Part shown: piece after piece, positions 1-12,260 of the stretch
Layout of the letters: every line of letters begins with the position of its first letter
Position numbering within the stretch: the first letter of the stretch is position 1
Assembly: GCF_000378125.1 (NCBI RefSeq)
Contig: NZ_KB899244.1
Span: 186,001 to 250,000, forward strand
Direction of reading: 5' to 3'
DNA: 64,000 nt
Origin: Rudaea cellulosilytica DSM 22992
GTDB taxonomy: Bacteria > Pseudomonadota > Gammaproteobacteria > Xanthomonadales > Rhodanobacteraceae
Notes under the pieces: generated by a model
Database searches by the model: none
What the model saw: only the letters and a program-made list of their open reading frames with translations
What the model was told of the DNA's origin: nothing
Program-made: the position numbers and the translations under genes

Positions 1-353
1 ACGAACAGCACGCTGCGCTCGCCCTGGGCAAAGGCGACTTCCGCTTCGGCGAGCGCCGCGCGCACGTCGGCGAGGCCGGACAGCACCGCCGAGATCGCCT
101 TGAAGCGCGCGTTGGCGTACTTGGCGAGCAGCAGGGCCAGCGTCGTTTTGCCGCAGCCGGGCGGTCCCCACAGCACCATCGAATGCACATGACCCGCTTC
201 GATCGAACGGCGTAATGCCGTGCCGGGACCGAGCAGGCGCGTCTGCCCGACGATTTCATCGAGTGTGCGCGGGCGCATACGCTCGGCGAGCGGCTTCAAT
301 CCTTCCGGTTCGGCAAACAACGGAGCGCTGGTTTCGGATTTGCGACGTGCCAT
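1..353 (-). CDS. rarA: Replication-associated recombination protein A (partial, 5' part of gene)
   Basis: N-terminal part (about 117 codons) of RarA/MgsA, an AAA+ ATPase related to clamp loaders and RuvB that acts at stalled replication forks. The gene runs off the left edge, so the C-terminal tetramerisation part is not seen. The frame opens MARRKSETSAPLF, has the RPRTLDEIVGQ segment of the family at about residues 27-37, and a P-loop GPPGCGKTT at 63-71. In enterobacteria the order is ftsK-lolA-rarA on one strand. Here ftsK and lolA lie further right on the same strand, but a SulP transporter gene on the other strand separates lolA from rarA. The call is firm for the family. Confidence 0.93.
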   Translation of the reverse strand, partial: MARRKSETSAPLFAEPEGLKPLAERMRPRTLDEIVGQTRLLGPGTALRRSIEAGHVHSMVLWGPPGCGKTTLALLLAKYANARFKAISAVLSGLADVRAALAEAEVAFAQGERSVLF

Positions 354-390
354 GCACGAATGATACGCGATCGGGTTATCGCGCCTTATC

Positions 391-404
391 TTGATCCAGA
401 TCAA
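391..404. promoter_or_regulatory. FNR/ANR-type binding site upstream of SulP gene
   Basis: Perfect palindrome TTGAT-CCAG-ATCAA, which matches the FNR/ANR consensus TTGAT-N4-ATCAA. Its centre (397.5) lies about 40 bases before the expected start of a transcript driven by the TACAAT hexamer at 425-430, the spacing of a class II activated promoter (-41.5). A TTG inside it could be read as an upstream start codon for the transporter, but the site explains these bases better. Confidence 0.7.
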
Positions 405-424
405 GCTCGATGCCAGCTATGGCT

Positions 425-430
425 TACAAT
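425..430 (+). promoter_or_regulatory. Putative -10 hexamer of the SulP promoter
   Basis: TACAAT is one base from TATAAT and lies 20 bases after the FNR-type palindrome, with no clear -35 element, as expected for an activator-dependent promoter. A start point 7-9 bases downstream would fall at 437-439, on or next to the ATG of the coding region. Confidence 0.5.
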
Positions 431-438
431 CAAAAATT

Positions 439-2139
439 ATGTCTATCGCCGCGCCTGTGTCCTGGCAAATCTACGAACCCAAGCTGTGGACGGTGCTCCG
501 CCGGGGGTACAGTCTCGACGCATTGCGCCACGACGCCATCGCGGGACTAACCGTCGCTATCGTGGCTCTGCCACTCGCCATGGCTCTGGCCATCGCCTCG
601 GGCACGACGCCGGAGAAGGGTCTGCATACGGCGATCATCGCGGGCTTCCTGATTTCGTTTCTCGGTGGTTCGCGCGTGCAGATCGGCGGGCCGACGGCCG
701 CATTCATCCCGGTCGTGTTCACCGTGATCGAGAAATTCGGATACGGCGGATTGATCCTGTGCACCCTGCTCGCCGGTTTCATGCTGATCGCCGCGGGCGT
801 GCTGCGTATCGGCACGTTGCTCAAATACATTCCGAAACCGGTCGTTACGGGTTTCACCGCGGGCATCGCGGTCAGTATTTTCGCCAGCCAGGTTAAGGAT
901 CTGCTCGGCCTGCGCATGGGCGCGGTGCCGGCGGAATTCTTCCCGCGCTGGCAGGCCTATTTCCAGCACCTGCCCGATCTCACGCCGGCCGCGCTCGTGT
1001 TGTCGATTGCCAGCGTGGTCGTGATCGTCGGCGTACGCCGTCTGCGGCCGAACTGGCCGGGATTTCTCATCGCTGTCGTGTTGGGCACACTCGTCTGCAC
1101 GTTGCTTACGCTGCCGGCGGAAACGATCGGTTCGCGCTTCGGTGGCATTCCGGCGGCGCTGCCGCATTTCGCAATTCCGCACATTCCGTTCGAGCGCACA
1201 GTCGAGCTGTTCCCGAGCTCGTTCACGATCGCCTTCCTCGCCGGTGTCGAATCGTTGCTCTCGGCGGTCGTCGCAGACGGCATGATCGGCGGCCGGCATC
1301 GCTCGAACGCCGAACTCATCGCCCAGGGCGTCGCCAACGTCGGCTCGGCCTTGTTCGGCGGACTGCCCGCGACGGGCGCGATCGCACGCACCGCGACGAA
1401 CGTGCGCTCGGGTGGGACCACACCGATCGCCGGCATCCTGCACGCGCTGTTCCTGCTCGTCTTCATGCTGGCGCTCGCGCCGTTGATGCGCTACGTGCCG
1501 CTGGCGACGCTCGCCGCCGTATTGCTGATCGTCGCCTGGAACATGGCCGAGATCGAGAGCTTCAGGCACCTGATGCGCGGGCCGATCGGCGACCGCGTCG
1601 TGCTGATTCTCACCTTCGTGCTCACTGCGGTATTCGACCTGACCGTGGCGATCGAGGTCGGCCTCGTGCTCGCGGCATTCCTGTTCATGCATCGCATGAG
1701 CGAGGTCGTCGCGATGCAGTCGAACATCTCACTGGTCAACGAGGACGCCGACGGCACCGATAGCCCCGACGGTGCCGAACCGACCCAACGTGCGCAGCTG
1801 CCCGAGGGCGTCGAAGCATTCCAGATTTCCGGGCCGCTGTTCTTCGCCGTCGCCAACCGCCTCGACGATGTGCTCAATCAATTCCCGGCGCCGCCTCGCC
1901 TGTTTATCTTGCGCATGCGCCTGGTGCCGTTGATCGACACGAGCGGCGTCACCGCTCTGCAGCAATTTCTCGAGCGCTGCGAACGCCACGGCACGCGAGT
2001 CATCCTCTCTGGCCTGCGCGAGCAGCCGCTGCAAATCCTTACCCAGATGGGCGTCAAGCCCGATGGCAGGCAATTGCGCTTTTCACCGGATTTCGCCCAC
2101 TCATTGGAGCTGGCGCGCGCGGATTCCGCTACGGCTTGA
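439..2139 (+). CDS. SulP family inorganic anion transporter with STAS domain
   Basis: Secondary anion transporter of the SLC26/SulP family (sulphate, bicarbonate or related anions; substrate not deducible) in the inner membrane. A 566-residue product from the ATG at 439: a hydrophobic multi-span core from about residue 30 to 430 with the family's early segment AIASGTTPEKGL and the QIGGPTAAF motif, then a cytoplasmic STAS domain from about 465 to the end (PLIDTSGVTAL is its typical phosphate-binding loop region). I chose 439 because the frame's upstream TTG lies inside an FNR-type operator and there is no internal ATG before the membrane core. No Shine-Dalgarno precedes 439 (bases are caaaaatt), so the mRNA may be leaderless. 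It overlaps the convergent lolA stop by 11 bases. Confidence 0.9.
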   Translation: MSIAAPVSWQIYEPKLWTVLRRGYSLDALRHDAIAGLTVAIVALPLAMALAIASGTTPEKGLHTAIIAGFLISFLGGSRVQIGGPTAAFIPVVFTVIEKFGYGGLILCTLLAGFMLIAAGVLRIGTLLKYIPKPVVTGFTAGIAVSIFASQVKDLLGLRMGAVPAEFFPRWQAYFQHLPDLTPAALVLSIASVVVIVGVRRLRPNWPGFLIAVVLGTLVCTLLTLPAETIGSRFGGIPAALPHFAIPHIPFERTVELFPSSFTIAFLAGVESLLSAVVADGMIGGRHRSNAELIAQGVANVGSALFGGLPATGAIARTATNVRSGGTTPIAGILHALFLLVFMLALAPLMRYVPLATLAAVLLIVAWNMAEIESFRHLMRGPIGDRVVLILTFVLTAVFDLTVAIEVGLVLAAFLFMHRMSEVVAMQSNISLVNEDADGTDSPDGAEPTQRAQLPEGVEAFQISGPLFFAVANRLDDVLNQFPAPPRLFILRMRLVPLIDTSGVTALQQFLERCERHGTRVILSGLREQPLQILTQMGVKPDGRQLRFSPDFAHSLELARADSATA

Positions 2140-2785
2140 GCGGATGGGTTTCCGCGGCCGGCGTCGCATCGCCGACGACATCCACGCCTTTCGGCGGCGT
2201 GAACTTGAATAGATCTGGGGCGAGCTTCGCGTTGCGCTGCCAGCCCGAAAAACGGATCTGCGTACTGTTGTCGAACGTGTCCTTGAATGCCATGCTCGCT
2301 AGACCTGTCTGATCGAAGCCGAGGTCCGCGTACTCGAACTGCGGCTCCTTGTCCTTCGACTTGAGGCGCAGCCAGACCTGGCCATCGTGTTCGCCTTGCT
2401 CGCTCGTGGTGAAGTCGCGATCGAGTTGCGAGAGATCGGTCAGCACGGTCAGCGGACTGTGCGCTTCCTCGGTGCCCTGCGCGCGCACGGTCACCTGCTC
2501 AAGATCGGGGTCGTAGATCCACACCTTCTCGCCATCGGCAACGATGAGCTGCTTGTACGGCGTGGTCGTGTCCCAGCGGAACTGGCGCGGCGCCTTCAAT
2601 GACAGTGTGCCGCGGCTGATCTTGGTCTTGCCGCTATGGATGTCGCTGATCTGTTGCTCGAAGCTCGCCGAGACCGAGGTCAGGCCCTTGGAGAATGCAT
2701 CGAGGCGCGCGCGCGCGGTGTCCGCGGCGGACGCGGTGCCGGCAACAAGACTCAACAACAGCGGGGCGAGAACGGAAACGCGCAT
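2129..2785 (-). CDS. lolA: Outer membrane lipoprotein carrier protein LolA
   Basis: Periplasmic chaperone that takes lipoproteins from LolCDE and hands them to LolB at the outer membrane. The 218-residue product starts MRVSVLAPLLLSLVAGTASA, a classic cleavable signal peptide, followed by ADTARARLDAFSKGL. Family signatures include the SASFEQQISD strand and the RFSGWQRN and LFKFTPPKGVDVV segments near the C-terminus. The frame stays open upstream to 2863 but that extension would precede the signal peptide and overlap ftsK, so the start is set at 2785. ftsK ends 75 bases upstream on the same strand; the pair is the conserved gammaproteobacterial ftsK-lolA order. Confidence 0.95.
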   Translation of the reverse strand: MRVSVLAPLLLSLVAGTASAADTARARLDAFSKGLTSVSASFEQQISDIHSGKTKISRGTLSLKAPRQFRWDTTTPYKQLIVADGEKVWIYDPDLEQVTVRAQGTEEAHSPLTVLTDLSQLDRDFTTSEQGEHDGQVWLRLKSKDKEPQFEYADLGFDQTGLASMAFKDTFDNSTQIRFSGWQRNAKLAPDLFKFTPPKGVDVVGDATPAAETHPLKP

Positions 2786-2859
2786 GACTCGTGGTCCAGG
2801 GAAAAGGCGTGGAAAGTATCCGCAAACCTGGCTGAACGCCGTAAGCACGGCGGCGAGGC

Positions 2860-5199
2860 TCAAAGTTCCGGCGGTGGCGGCGCCAGCACTTCGCGGTTGC
2901 CGTTGTGCTGCGGCGCGCTGACGATGCCCTGCGCTTCCATCATTTCGATCAGGCGCGCAGCACGGTTGTAGCCGATCTTGAGGCGACGCTGCACGCCCGA
3001 AATCGAGGCGCGGCGGCTTTCAGTGACGATCGCAACGGCCTTGTCGTAGAGCTCGTCGGTGTCGCCGTCCTCGCCGTCTTCGACCTCTTCAGGCAGGCCC
3101 GATTCGCCGATGATCTTGCCGTCGCCGAGCGACTGCACGTCGTTGACCACACCGTCGATGTACTCGGGCTTGCCCTGCGCGCGCAGGTGTTGGACGACGC
3201 GATGCACCTCTTCGTCGCTGACGAAGGCGCCGTGCACGCGCTCGGGTGTGGCGGTGCCCGGCGGCAGATAGAGCATGTCGCCGTGGCCGAGCAGCGCTTC
3301 GGCACCGGACTGGTCGAGGATCGTGCGCGAGTCGATCTTGCTCGACACCTGGAACGCGATGCGCGTCGGAATGTTCGCCTTGATCAGGCCGGTGATCACG
3401 TCGACCGACGGCCGCTGTGTGGCGAGGATCAGGTGCACGCCTGCCGCGCGCGCCTTCTGTGCGAGGCGCGCGATCAGTTCTTCGACCTTCTTGCCGACGA
3501 TCATCATCATGTCGGCGAATTCGTCGATGATGATGACGATGTACGGCAGCGGTTCGAGCGGCTGTGCGACCACACCGGGCAGCAGGTCGGGCTTGGGCAC
3601 GAACAATGGATCGAGCAGCGGCTGGCCGGCGTCGGCCGCGTCCTTCACCTTCTTGTTGAAGCCGGCGAGATTGCGCACGCCGACCGCGGACATAAGCTTG
3701 TAGCGCCGCTCCATCTCGGCCACGCACCAGCGCAGGCCGTTCGCGGCATCCTTCATGTCGGTTATCACAGGCGTAAGCAGATGCGGAATGCCCTCGTAGA
3801 CGGACAGTTCCAGCATCTTCGGATCGACCATCAGCAAGCGCACTTCCTTGGCCGTGGCCTTGTAAAGCAGGCTCAATACCATCGCGTTGACCGCGACCGA
3901 CTTGCCCGAACCGGTGGTACCGGCGACGAGCAGATGCGGCATCTTGGCAAGGTCAGTGACGACCGGCTTGCCGCCGATGTCCTTGCCGAGTGCGAGGGCG
4001 AGTGGCGACTTCACCGAGTCGTAGCGTTCGGAGCTCAGTATCTCGGAGAGGTAGACGATTTCCTTGGCGACGTTCGGTATTTCCAGGCCGATCACCGACT
4101 TGCCCGGAATCACGTCGACCACGCGCACGCTGATCACCGACAGACCACGCGCGATGTCCTTGTCGAGATTGGATATCTGGCTGCCCTTGATGCCGGGCGC
4201 CGGCTGTAGTTCGAAACGCGTGATCACCGGGCCGGGATAGACGCCGACGACCTGCGCATCGATGCGGAAATCCTTGAGCTTGAACTCGACCTGGCGCGAC
4301 AGCGCTTCCAGCGTCTCCTCCGAGTAGCCTTTCACCTGCTGCTTGGGCCGGTCGAGCAGCGACATCGGCGGCAGCTCCTGATTGGCGCCGCCGGCGAACA
4401 GCGGAATCTGCGCTTCGGCCTCGGCGCGCTTGCTGCGCTCGATCGGCGTGGTGTCGCGCGTCTCGATCTTGACCGGCTCGCGTTTGGTCTGGCGGACGGT
4501 CTCGACCTTGCGTACCTCCTCGCGCTCGACACGCGCTGCGCGCGCGACGCGCACGTCCTCGACCTTCTTCGCACTGGTGCCGAGCCAGTCGAGCATGCTG
4601 AAGATGCCGCGGCCGATCGCATCCATGAGCTTGAACCACGACAAGCCGGTCGCCAGCGTGATCGCGATCAGGAACAGCGCGAGCAGCAGCAGCGTCGCGC
4701 CGGGGAACGAAAATCCGCGCATCAGCGGACTGCCGATGCCCATGCCGAGTATGCCGCCCGCGCCGGCCGGCAGCTTCGATGCCGCGTCGCTGAAGTGCAG
4801 ATAGGCCAATCCGGTGCCGCCGATGAAGAAGGCGACGCCGCCGATCAGGCGCAAGGCCGGCTCGAGGGCCGACGTGGACTCCTCTTCACGGTCGCGGAAC
4901 AGCGCCCAGCCGACGCCGAGAAGCAGCAGCGGGAAGGCATAGGCGAGATAGCCGAAGAACCAGAACGTTACGTCGGCGAGATAGGCACCGACCTTGCCGC
5001 CGATGTTGTGCAGGATGACCGGGGCCGAGGTCGCGTGCGACCAGGCCGGGTCGCCGGGACTGTAACTCGCCAAGCACGCGATCAGGTAAACGACCACGGT
5101 GAGCAGGGCGATGATCGCGACTTCGCGCACGACGCGCTGCATCACCGGGGCACCGGTACCTGCCGTCTTGTTTGAAGTATTTCTTGATTCGCGCGCCAC
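2860..5199 (-). CDS. ftsK: DNA translocase FtsK
   Basis: Septum-anchored DNA pump that moves chromosome termini and activates XerCD recombination at dif. The product has 779 residues: four or so hydrophobic segments in the first 190 residues, a short charged linker (about 200-290), then the alpha/beta motor with Walker [11 protein letters not shown] near residue 430 and Walker [12 protein letters not shown] near 556. The winged-helix gamma domain that reads KOPS lies at about 700-765 ([38 protein letters not shown]). The linker is short, as in SpoIIIE-like and xanthomonad FtsK, unlike the long E. coli linker. lolA follows on the same strand. Confidence 0.97.
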   Translation of the reverse strand: MARESRNTSNKTAGTGAPVMQRVVREVAIIALLTVVVYLIACLASYSPGDPAWSHATSAPVILHNIGGKVGAYLADVTFWFFGYLAYAFPLLLLGVGWALFRDREEESTSALEPALRLIGGVAFFIGGTGLAYLHFSDAASKLPAGAGGILGMGIGSPLMRGFSFPGATLLLLALFLIAITLATGLSWFKLMDAIGRGIFSMLDWLGTSAKKVEDVRVARAARVEREEVRKVETVRQTKREPVKIETRDTTPIERSKRAEAEAQIPLFAGGANQELPPMSLLDRPKQQVKGYSEETLEALSRQVEFKLKDFRIDAQVVGVYPGPVITRFELQPAPGIKGSQISNLDKDIARGLSVISVRVVDVIPGKSVIGLEIPNVAKEIVYLSEILSSERYDSVKSPLALALGKDIGGKPVVTDLAKMPHLLVAGTTGSGKSVAVNAMVLSLLYKATAKEVRLLMVDPKMLELSVYEGIPHLLTPVITDMKDAANGLRWCVAEMERRYKLMSAVGVRNLAGFNKKVKDAADAGQPLLDPLFVPKPDLLPGVVAQPLEPLPYIVIIIDEFADMMMIVGKKVEELIARLAQKARAAGVHLILATQRPSVDVITGLIKANIPTRIAFQVSSKIDSRTILDQSGAEALLGHGDMLYLPPGTATPERVHGAFVSDEEVHRVVQHLRAQGKPEYIDGVVNDVQSLGDGKIIGESGLPEEVEDGEDGDTDELYDKAVAIVTESRRASISGVQRRLKIGYNRAARLIEMMEAQGIVSAPQHNGNREVLAPPPPEL

Positions 5200-6468
<1,269 letters not shown>

Positions 6469-6479
6469 ACGTCCATACT

Positions 6480-6505
6480 CGTCATTTCCGCACGCGGGAA
6501 TGACG
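6480..6505. repeat. REP-like extragenic palindrome
   Basis: CGTCATTTCCG and CGGGAATGACG form a near-perfect hairpin (one G-T pair) with a tiny loop, in the gap between trxB and the next gene. The CGTCATTCCCGC...GCGGGAATGACG form is a common dispersed REP-type palindrome in proteobacteria. No second copy was noticed in this window. Confidence 0.55.
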
Positions 6506-6512
6506 GCAAACG

Positions 6513-7778
6513 ATGCAAACCCGCTTCCACTCCCGTCTCGGCGACATCGATGCCGCCGCCTGGAACGCCCTGCTTCCCGACGACAATCCGTTCCTTCGCC
6601 ACGAATTCCTCGCCGGCCTGGAGACAAGCGGCAGCCTACGTGCTGAATACGGCTGGCGCGCACACCATCTCGGCCTGTATGAAAGTGGGGAACTGGTCGC
6701 CGCCGCGCCGCTGTATCTGAAAGGCAACTCCCACGGCGAATTCGTTTTCGACTGGTCCTGGGCGGGCGCCTACGAACGCGCCGGACTCGACTACTACCCG
6801 AAACTGCTGGGCGCTGTGCCCTACTCCCCGGTCACCGGCGCGCGCCTGCTGACAAAAGCCGGCGCAGATGGCCCGGCGCTGCGCGCCGCGTTGGCCACCG
6901 CCATCTCCGACGAAGTCGAGCGTCATGGATTTTCCTCGGCGCACGTCAACTTCGTCGCCGAAGGCGATGCGCAGGTACTCGCACAAGCCCGCTGGCTTGC
7001 CCGCTTCGATTGGCAATTCCACTGGAAGAACAATCCCGTCACCGATGGCCGCTGGCGGAGCTTCGACGAATTCCTCGCCGCGCTCAACCACAAGAAGCGC
7101 AAGAACATCCGCGCCGAGCGCGCGCAGGTCGCGCGCGCCGGCATCATCTGCGAATTGCGCCACGGCGACGAACTCGGTACGCGCGAGTGGCGTCGCATCC
7201 ATGCGCTGTACCTGAACACATTCGAAGAGCGCGGCAACCATCCTGCACTGAGCGAGGAGTTCTTTCGCCATCTCGGCACCGCGATGCCCAGGCAGGTCGT
7301 GGCGGTGCTGTGCCGGCGTTCATTGAAGAGTCCTGCAGGGATCCCGGTCTACCCTTCTGCGGTTGTGCAAGACCACAACGATGAGCCCATCGTCGCCATG
7401 GCATTGATGCTGCGCTCGTCCGACACGCTTTACGGCCGCTATTGGGGCAGCGAGGTCAACGTGCCAGGCATGCATTTCGAAGCGTGCTATTACCAGGGCA
7501 TCGAGTACTGTCTGCGCGAAGGCCTGACCACGTTCGAGCCCGGCGCGCAGGGCGAGCACAAGATCGCGCGCGGCTTCCTGCCGACGATGACGCGTTCGTA
7601 CCACTACATCCGCGACGCGCGTTTCCGCGCCGCCGTGCGCGACGCGCTCGCGCGCGAAGCCGCCGTACTGCAGGAATATCGCGCCGAGCTGATGGCTCAC
7701 TCGCCCTACGCTCATCACGCGCAAGACTTCACCCCGACACCATCCCCGCCCAAACCTGCGCTTGAAAGGAAGGGTTGA
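6513..7778 (+). CDS. GNAT-family (DUF482 / peptidogalycan-type) N-acyltransferase-like protein
   Basis: A 421-residue cytoplasmic protein of the family often annotated GNAT N-acetyltransferase or peptidogalycan biosynthesis protein; no defined substrate is known to me. Recognisable segments are FLRHEFLAGLE near the N-terminus, NHKKRKNIRAERAQV in the middle, and LYGRYWGSEV, ACYYQGIEYC and FEPGAQGEHKIARGF in the C-terminal half, all typical of the family. About residues 268-289 (RRSLKSPAGIPVYPSAVVQD) look like an in-frame insertion between two strands that normally join by a short turn. Stop codon lies three bases before the aat ATG, so the two are co-transcribed. Confidence 0.85.
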   Translation: MQTRFHSRLGDIDAAAWNALLPDDNPFLRHEFLAGLETSGSLRAEYGWRAHHLGLYESGELVAAAPLYLKGNSHGEFVFDWSWAGAYERAGLDYYPKLLGAVPYSPVTGARLLTKAGADGPALRAALATAISDEVERHGFSSAHVNFVAEGDAQVLAQARWLARFDWQFHWKNNPVTDGRWRSFDEFLAALNHKKRKNIRAERAQVARAGIICELRHGDELGTREWRRIHALYLNTFEERGNHPALSEEFFRHLGTAMPRQVVAVLCRRSLKSPAGIPVYPSAVVQDHNDEPIVAMALMLRSSDTLYGRYWGSEVNVPGMHFEACYYQGIEYCLREGLTTFEPGAQGEHKIARGFLPTMTRSYHYIRDARFRAAVRDALAREAAVLQEYRAELMAHSPYAHHAQDFTPTPSPPKPALERKG

Positions 7779-7780
7779 AG

Positions 7781-8509
7781 ATGGTCCGCATCCCGATCCT
7801 GCGCGCCGGTTCGGACGAGGCGTTTCCGGATGTCGCCACGGCGCTGAACGAACCGAACGGCCTGTTAGCCGTGGGCGGCGATCTGTCGCCGCGGCGTTTG
7901 CTCGACGCATACCGCCACGGCATCTTCCCTTGGTACTCGCGCGGCGAGCCTATCCTGTGGTGGTCGCCCGATCCTCGCATGGTGTTCGAGACGAACCGGA
8001 TTCACCTTTCAACGAAGCTGCGTCGCTTCTTGCGCCATTGCGATTGGACAATCCGCGCCGATACCGCTTTCGCCGACGTCATGCGCGCTTGCGCCGCGCC
8101 AAGGCCGAAACAGCCCTCCACGTGGATCACACGCGAGATGTTCGAAGCGTATTGTGAATTGCATAACCTCGGTCATGCACACTCCCTCGAGGTCTATGCG
8201 GGCGACGATCTCGTCGGCGGCATCTACGGTGTCGCGGTGGGCCGCATGTTTTTCGGCGAGTCGATGTTCGGCGCGCGCGCAAATGGTTCCAAAATCGCCC
8301 TGTTCGCTCTGTGCTGCAGCTTGCACGAATGGGGATTCCCGCTGCTCGACGCGCAGGTGCGCTCGGAGCACCTGGTCTCGCTTGGCGCGATCGAGATGCC
8401 GCGCGCGGAGTTCATGCGTCAGGTCGAAATGCAAACGGCTGCAGCCGGATTCATCGGCCCATGGCGCGATCGCATCGCGGCAACGAATGCCTGCGATCTG
8501 ACTCGATGA
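7781..8509 (+). CDS. aat: Leucyl/phenylalanyl-tRNA--protein transferase
   Basis: Transfers Leu or Phe from tRNA to proteins with N-terminal Lys/Arg, creating ClpS/ClpAP degradation signals. The 242-residue product shows family blocks NGLLAVGGDLSPRRLLDAY, HGIFPWYSRGEPILWWSPDP and SLEVYAGDDLVGGIYGVAVG, and GESMFGARANGSKIAL. The ATG at 7781 is chosen over a TTG at 7775 because AAGGAAGGG sits just upstream at the right distance. It lies in the same locus as clpA and clpS, its pathway partners, as in E. coli (aat-infA-clpA-clpS). Confidence 0.96.
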   Translation: MVRIPILRAGSDEAFPDVATALNEPNGLLAVGGDLSPRRLLDAYRHGIFPWYSRGEPILWWSPDPRMVFETNRIHLSTKLRRFLRHCDWTIRADTAFADVMRACAAPRPKQPSTWITREMFEAYCELHNLGHAHSLEVYAGDDLVGGIYGVAVGRMFFGESMFGARANGSKIALFALCCSLHEWGFPLLDAQVRSEHLVSLGAIEMPRAEFMRQVEMQTAAAGFIGPWRDRIAATNACDLTR

Positions 8510-8626
8510 ACGCCGCCATCGACCGCCGATCTTGCGGGTTTCTACCTCAAAAGATCGCAAAAAGCCCGTGAACGTGGCAAAATCGCGCGCCTTGCGGCCG
8601 CGCCGCAACCCCGAACACAATAATCG

Positions 8627-8845
8627 ATGGCAAAAGACGATCAAATCGAAATGGAAGGCACCGTGCTCGACACGTTGCCCAACACCATGTTCCGCGTGCA
8701 GCTCGAAAACGGCCACGTGGTGACCGCGCACATTTCCGGACGCATGCGCAAGAACTACATCCGCATCCTCACCGGCGACAAGGTCAAGGTCGAAATGACC
8801 CCGTATGACCTGACCAAGGGTCGTATCACCTACCGTCACCGTTAA
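8627..8845 (+). CDS. infA: Translation initiation factor IF-1
   Basis: A 72-residue S1/OB-fold protein that occupies the ribosomal A site during initiation. Sequence [37 protein letters not shown] and KMRKN-type RMRKNYIRI followed by [19 protein letters not shown] matches the near-invariant IF-1 family over its full length. It is followed by a strong bidirectional terminator shared with clpA. The 117-base gap from aat suggests its own promoter, which I could not define. Confidence 0.98.
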   Translation: MAKDDQIEMEGTVLDTLPNTMFRVQLENGHVVTAHISGRMRKNYIRILTGDKVKVEMTPYDLTKGRITYRHR

Positions 8846-8861
8846 GCGGTCGCATCCACGC

Positions 8862-8895
8862 AAAAAAAAACGGCGCCACGAGGGCGCCGTTTTTT
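8862..8895. terminator. Bidirectional intrinsic terminator between infA and clpA
   Basis: Nine A residues, the stem CGGCGCC (8871-8877), loop ACGAG, stem GGCGCCG (8883-8889), then six T residues. It can end both the rightward infA transcript and the leftward clpSA transcript. Confidence 0.92.
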
Positions 8896-8913
8896 CGTGT
8901 CCGCATGTTTCGC

Positions 8914-11184
<2,271 letters not shown>

Positions 11185-11227
11185 GAGAGGCCCTTCATTT
11201 CTTACCAGCGCACGATATGTGGGAAGA

Positions 11228-11554
11228 CTACGCTTTTTCCAGAGTACAAAGTAATGGATGCTGGTGCGACCGCGAAAACTCGTTCACCTGGGTGACCTTG
11301 GTCTCCGCCACCTCGCGCGTGAACACGCCGCAGACGCCGCGCCCGCGGGTGTGCACATGGAGCATCACCTGGGTCGCACGTTCGCGATCCATATTGAAAA
11401 ACGTCTCGAGCACCACCACGACGAAATCCATCGGCGTGAAGTCGTCATTGAGCAACAACACCTGATAAAGCGGAGGTCGCGCGACTTCCGGACGCGCCTC
11501 TTCGACCACGACGGCGTGCTGGGGTTCGTGCAGTTTGTCCGGTGTCTGTGCCAT
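11228..11554 (-). CDS. clpS: ATP-dependent Clp protease adaptor ClpS
   Basis: Small adaptor that binds proteins with N-terminal Leu, Phe, Tyr or Trp and delivers them to ClpA. From the ATG at 11554 the product has 108 residues: a flexible charged N-terminal tail, then [20 protein letters not shown] (the substrate-pocket strand with the NDD..TM.FV signature) and [29 protein letters not shown] at the end. The frame is open to 11665 but the family begins near MAQTPDKL. First gene of the clpS-clpA operon, divergent from nudJ. Confidence 0.96.
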   Translation of the reverse strand: MAQTPDKLHEPQHAVVVEEARPEVARPPLYQVLLLNDDFTPMDFVVVVLETFFNMDRERATQVMLHVHTRGRGVCGVFTREVAETKVTQVNEFSRSHQHPLLCTLEKA

Positions 11555-11715
11555 CGATGAGCCTGTAAGTGTTGCGATTCGAGTATAGCGCCGCAGGCGC
11601 CGAAACGTGCCTCCCCGCAGGCCATGTGGTGGCGTCACAAAGCGTTTCAACCGCGTCGCATTCATGCGACCTCAGGTAAAATCTTGCGTTCTCCGAACTC
11701 CTTCTCCCATCAACG

Positions 11716-12204
11716 ATGTTCGAACGTTCTGCCGCCTCTGTCGACGCCGTGTGGCGCCCGCGAGTCACCGTGGCCACGATCGTCTGCCGCGAGGACCGTT
11801 TTCTGCTGGTCGAGGAAGACATTCGTGGCGAAATCGTGCTCAATCAGCCAGCCGGTCATCTGGAACAAGACGAATCCTTGCTTGATGCCGCCGTGCGCGA
11901 GACGTTCGAGGAAACCGGCTGGACCGTCGCGCTGACCGATTTTGTCGGCGCCTACCAGTGGAACACGCCCGACGGCAGCGCCAAATATCTGCGCTTCGCG
12001 TTCGCCGCGCGCCCTGTCAGCCACGACGCTCAGCACGCGCTCGACGATGGCATCGTGCGCGCGCTTTGGCTGACGCGCGAGGAAATCGCAGCGCAGCCGG
12101 ACCGCCACCGTAACCCGATGGTGCTCGGCAACGTCGACGACTGGCTTGCCGGCAAGCGCTATCCTCTCGCTGTCGTTCAGTCGTATCTGCACGTTCATCC
12201 ATGA
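11716..12204 (+). CDS. nudJ: NUDIX hydrolase, NudJ-like phosphatase
   Basis: Nucleoside di/triphosphate pyrophosphatase or phosphatase of the NUDIX family. The 162-residue product has the full NUDIX box GHLEQDESLLDAAVRETFEE followed by TGW (about residues 46-68; the REtxEEtG core is intact). Placement directly before mnmA and hflD equals the E. coli nudJ-mnmA-hflD arrangement, which is the main reason for the nudJ name; the E. coli enzyme acts on thiamine pyrophosphate intermediates and nucleotides, and the substrate here is inferred only. Confidence 0.88.
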   Translation: MFERSAASVDAVWRPRVTVATIVCREDRFLLVEEDIRGEIVLNQPAGHLEQDESLLDAAVRETFEETGWTVALTDFVGAYQWNTPDGSAKYLRFAFAARPVSHDAQHALDDGIVRALWLTREEIAAQPDRHRNPMVLGNVDDWLAGKRYPLAVVQSYLHVHP

Positions 12205-12260
12205 GCGTGAAAATTGAAAAGCGGCCATATCCGGCCACACTTCGCCACAGGTTTTGAATC

